DNA of 64,000 bases. It comes from Spirosoma endbachense (GTDB taxonomy: Bacteria; Bacteroidota; Bacteroidia; Cytophagales; Spirosomataceae). Of the stretch, positions 62,292 to 64,000 are shown piece after piece. Each line of letters begins with the position of its first letter. The first letter of the stretch is position 1. A program made the position numbers and the translations under genes. Location: the NCBI RefSeq assembly GCF_010233585.1, contig NZ_CP045997.1:4431332-4495331 (forward strand), in the 5' to 3' direction. Under the pieces are notes generated by a model. The model searched no databases. It saw only the letters and a program-made list of their open reading frames with translations, and was not told where the DNA came from.

Positions 62292-64000
62292 ATGAAAAAG
62301 TTTACCTTCCTCTGCCTGACCTTAGGCATTCTTTTGTTTCAATTAAACCAGCTACAGGCCCAAACCTTCTCGCTGGAAGCCATTAAGAGCTACCCATTCC
62401 CAAGTGATTTGACCAGTTCGGCCGAGGGTTCGCGCATTGCTTGGGCCCTAAACGAGCAGGGAAAACGCAATGTGTATGTGGCGCAGGGACCAGACTTTAC
62501 GCCCCGAAAACTCACAAATTATACCGAGGACGACGGCCAGGAAATCACCAGTCTGTCGATTTCGGACGATGGCCAATGGGTCGTTTATGTACGCGGTGGT
62601 GATCATGGTTCCAACTGGGATGATGATGTCGCGGTAAATACAACCTCGTCGCCCATACCGCCCAAAGTGCAGGTATGGAGCGTACCCTTTGCGGGCGGTG
62701 AACCCAAAGCCATTGCCGAGGGTGATGAACCCGTTCTATCTCCGAAAAGTGATCGGATTGCCTTCATCAAAGGTGGACAGGTCTGGATAGCCCCAACCAA
62801 TGGATCATCGGCGGCTAAAGCGTTTTTCAACGCTCGTGGCACCAATGGCTCTATCGAATGGTCGCCCGACGGGTCAAAACTGGCTTTCGTTTGTGATCGG
62901 AAAGATCATGCCTTTATTGGCGTTTTCACCAATGAAACAACGCCCATCACCTGGATCGCTCCCTCTTTTTCGCGTGATCGTTCACCACGATGGTCGCCCG
63001 ATGGCCGAAAAATCGTATTTGCCCGAACACCCGGTGCTGGCGGTGCTCCTGATTCTGTGCTGACCCGTAAACATCAGGCCTGGTCGATCTGGACAGCCGA
63101 TGCCGTCTCAGGAACAGCCACCCAGATCTGGCAGGCTCCCAAAACGCTGGCGGGTTCGGTTCCGAGCACGCATGGCGGCTTCAACTTACATTGGGCGGCT
63201 AATGATCGTATCGTGTACCTGTCTTATCAGGATGGCTGGCCGCACCTGTATTCCATTTCGTCGGCTGGTGGTAATCCGTTGCTGCTCACCTCTTCTCCAT
63301 TTATGGCTGAACACATTACCCTAAGCCATGATCGGAAATGGCTGGTTTTCAGCGGCAACACTGGCCCCGACAAACTCGACATCGACCGACGGCATGTAGT
63401 TCGCGTTCCGGTAGACAAAGCCGAAATGGAAGTGCTGACCCCCGGTGCTGGTCTGGAGTGGATGCCTGTTATTACGGGTGATGGATCGACGGTAGCCATG
63501 TTTAGTGCTACAGCTCAACGCCCTCCGCTCCCTACTGTGATGGCCTTTACCAAAGGAACGCCTAAACTGCTTGGTCAGAATTTAATTCCGGCCAGTTTTC
63601 CGCAAACCCAGCTCGTAACACCAAGGCAGGTAACCTTCAAATCGCCGGATGGGATGACTGTTCATGGTCAACTGTTTGAACCCGCTGGCGGTCAGGCAAA
63701 AAAACCGGCCCTCATTTATGTGCATGGCGGCCCGCCCCGTCAGATGCTGCTGGGCTGGAACTACTCCGATTATTACGCCAATTCTTACGCGCTCAACCAA
63801 TATTTGGCCAGTCAGGGTTTTGTGGTCTTATCCGTAAATTATCGGCTAGGCATTGGCTACGGCTATGATTTTCATCAACCCGCCAACGGGGGTGCAACCG
63901 GAGCATCTGAATACCAGGATGTTCGGGCAGCAGCCATCTGGCTAACCGAACAACCGCAGGTCGATGCAGCTAAAATTGGCATTTATGGCGGCTCTTATGG
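62292..64000 (+). CDS. S9 family peptidase with signal peptide (partial, cut by window end)
   Basis: The ATG at 62292 opens a frame that runs to the window end without a stop (569 codons). Signal peptide MKKFTFLCLTLGILLFQLNQ, cleaved near LQAQ. A TolB/propeller part follows (SISDDGQWVVYVRGG, EWSPDGSKLAFV, RWSPDGRKIVFART) and then the start of the catalytic domain: VHGGPPRQMLLGWN near 478, VVLSVNYRLGIGYGYDF near 512 and, at the very edge, IGIYGGSYG with the nucleophile Ser. The remaining Asp and His lie outside. Same class as the 50113 peptidase. Confidence 0.92.
   Translation, partial: MKKFTFLCLTLGILLFQLNQLQAQTFSLEAIKSYPFPSDLTSSAEGSRIAWALNEQGKRNVYVAQGPDFTPRKLTNYTEDDGQEITSLSISDDGQWVVYVRGGDHGSNWDDDVAVNTTSSPIPPKVQVWSVPFAGGEPKAIAEGDEPVLSPKSDRIAFIKGGQVWIAPTNGSSAAKAFFNARGTNGSIEWSPDGSKLAFVCDRKDHAFIGVFTNETTPITWIAPSFSRDRSPRWSPDGRKIVFARTPGAGGAPDSVLTRKHQAWSIWTADAVSGTATQIWQAPKTLAGSVPSTHGGFNLHWAANDRIVYLSYQDGWPHLYSISSAGGNPLLLTSSPFMAEHITLSHDRKWLVFSGNTGPDKLDIDRRHVVRVPVDKAEMEVLTPGAGLEWMPVITGDGSTVAMFSATAQRPPLPTVMAFTKGTPKLLGQNLIPASFPQTQLVTPRQVTFKSPDGMTVHGQLFEPAGGQAKKPALIYVHGGPPRQMLLGWNYSDYYANSYALNQYLASQGFVVLSVNYRLGIGYGYDFHQPANGGATGASEYQDVRAAAIWLTEQPQVDAAKIGIYGGSY

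Overview
The window reads as a chromosome segment of a Bacteroidota bacterium, most likely a Cytophagales member close to Spirosoma (inference from gene content). Supporting signs are a PorP/SprF protein facing a large PKD protein with a gliding-motility-type (type B) C-terminal sorting domain, a type A Por sorting domain on a second secreted enzyme, a SusC-like/TonB-type outer-membrane receptor, several LytS/LytTR sensors, YceI, DUF2490, and several matches to the Bacteroidota promoter (-33 TTTG, -7 TAnnTTTG). No rRNA, tRNA, CRISPR array or insertion sequence was recognised.

Layout. 1-7.4 kb: 3' end of leuS, a luciferase-like flavin oxidoreductase, a lipoprotein glycerophosphodiesterase and the PorP/PKD pair. 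7.5-19.3 kb: an assimilatory sulfur locus, all on +: TSUP transporter, metZ, a decayed Gfo/Idh fragment, cysH (APS-reductase type), cysD, cysN, a 776-aa GAF-like protein, a siroheme sulfite reductase with a C-terminal extension, and cobA for siroheme. Together these take up or export sulfur oxyanions, activate sulfate, reduce it to sulfide and fix it into homocysteine. 19.5-21.1 kb: a more AT-rich pair (esterase, SnoaL-like). 21.2-25.7 kb on -: hisS, two envelope proteins, YceI. 25.9-30.6 kb: outer-membrane receptor divergent from a LytS/LytTR two-component pair. 30.9-35.1 kb: small membrane proteins and a secreted hydrolase / RidA / class A beta-lactamase operon. 35.2-39.5 kb: two orphan LytS kinases flanking a PKD/beta-helix lipoprotein. 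39.6-43.5 kb: oxidoreductase, AraC regulator, aldo/keto reductase, ankyrin protein. 43.9-47.9 kb: SUOX-like protein, di-heme cytochrome c peroxidase and modABC. 48.2-58.6 kb: sulfatase, S9 peptidase, DUF2490 protein, SASA esterase with T9SS tail, M14 carboxypeptidase. 59-64 kb: a 49-aa membrane protein, a receiver protein and a kinase whose membrane domain looks like the ethylene-binding domain of plant ETR1, a GNAT/SnoaL pair, and the start of a second S9 peptidase cut off by the window edge.

Most notable: (1) the ETR1-like kinase, which keeps the copper/ethylene ligands at ETR1 spacing, with its overlapping receiver gene; (2) a family of five long intergenic hairpins that share a conserved core (GTGCCACGGTT / AACCGTGGCAC) while their long outer stems differ between copies yet are self-complementary; (3) a molybdate-import operon led by a SUOX-fold protein with no Cys ligand; (4) a class A beta-lactamase with an enlarged region before the omega loop. 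Several starts were moved to internal ATG/GTG codons because the signal peptide or promoter fits better there.
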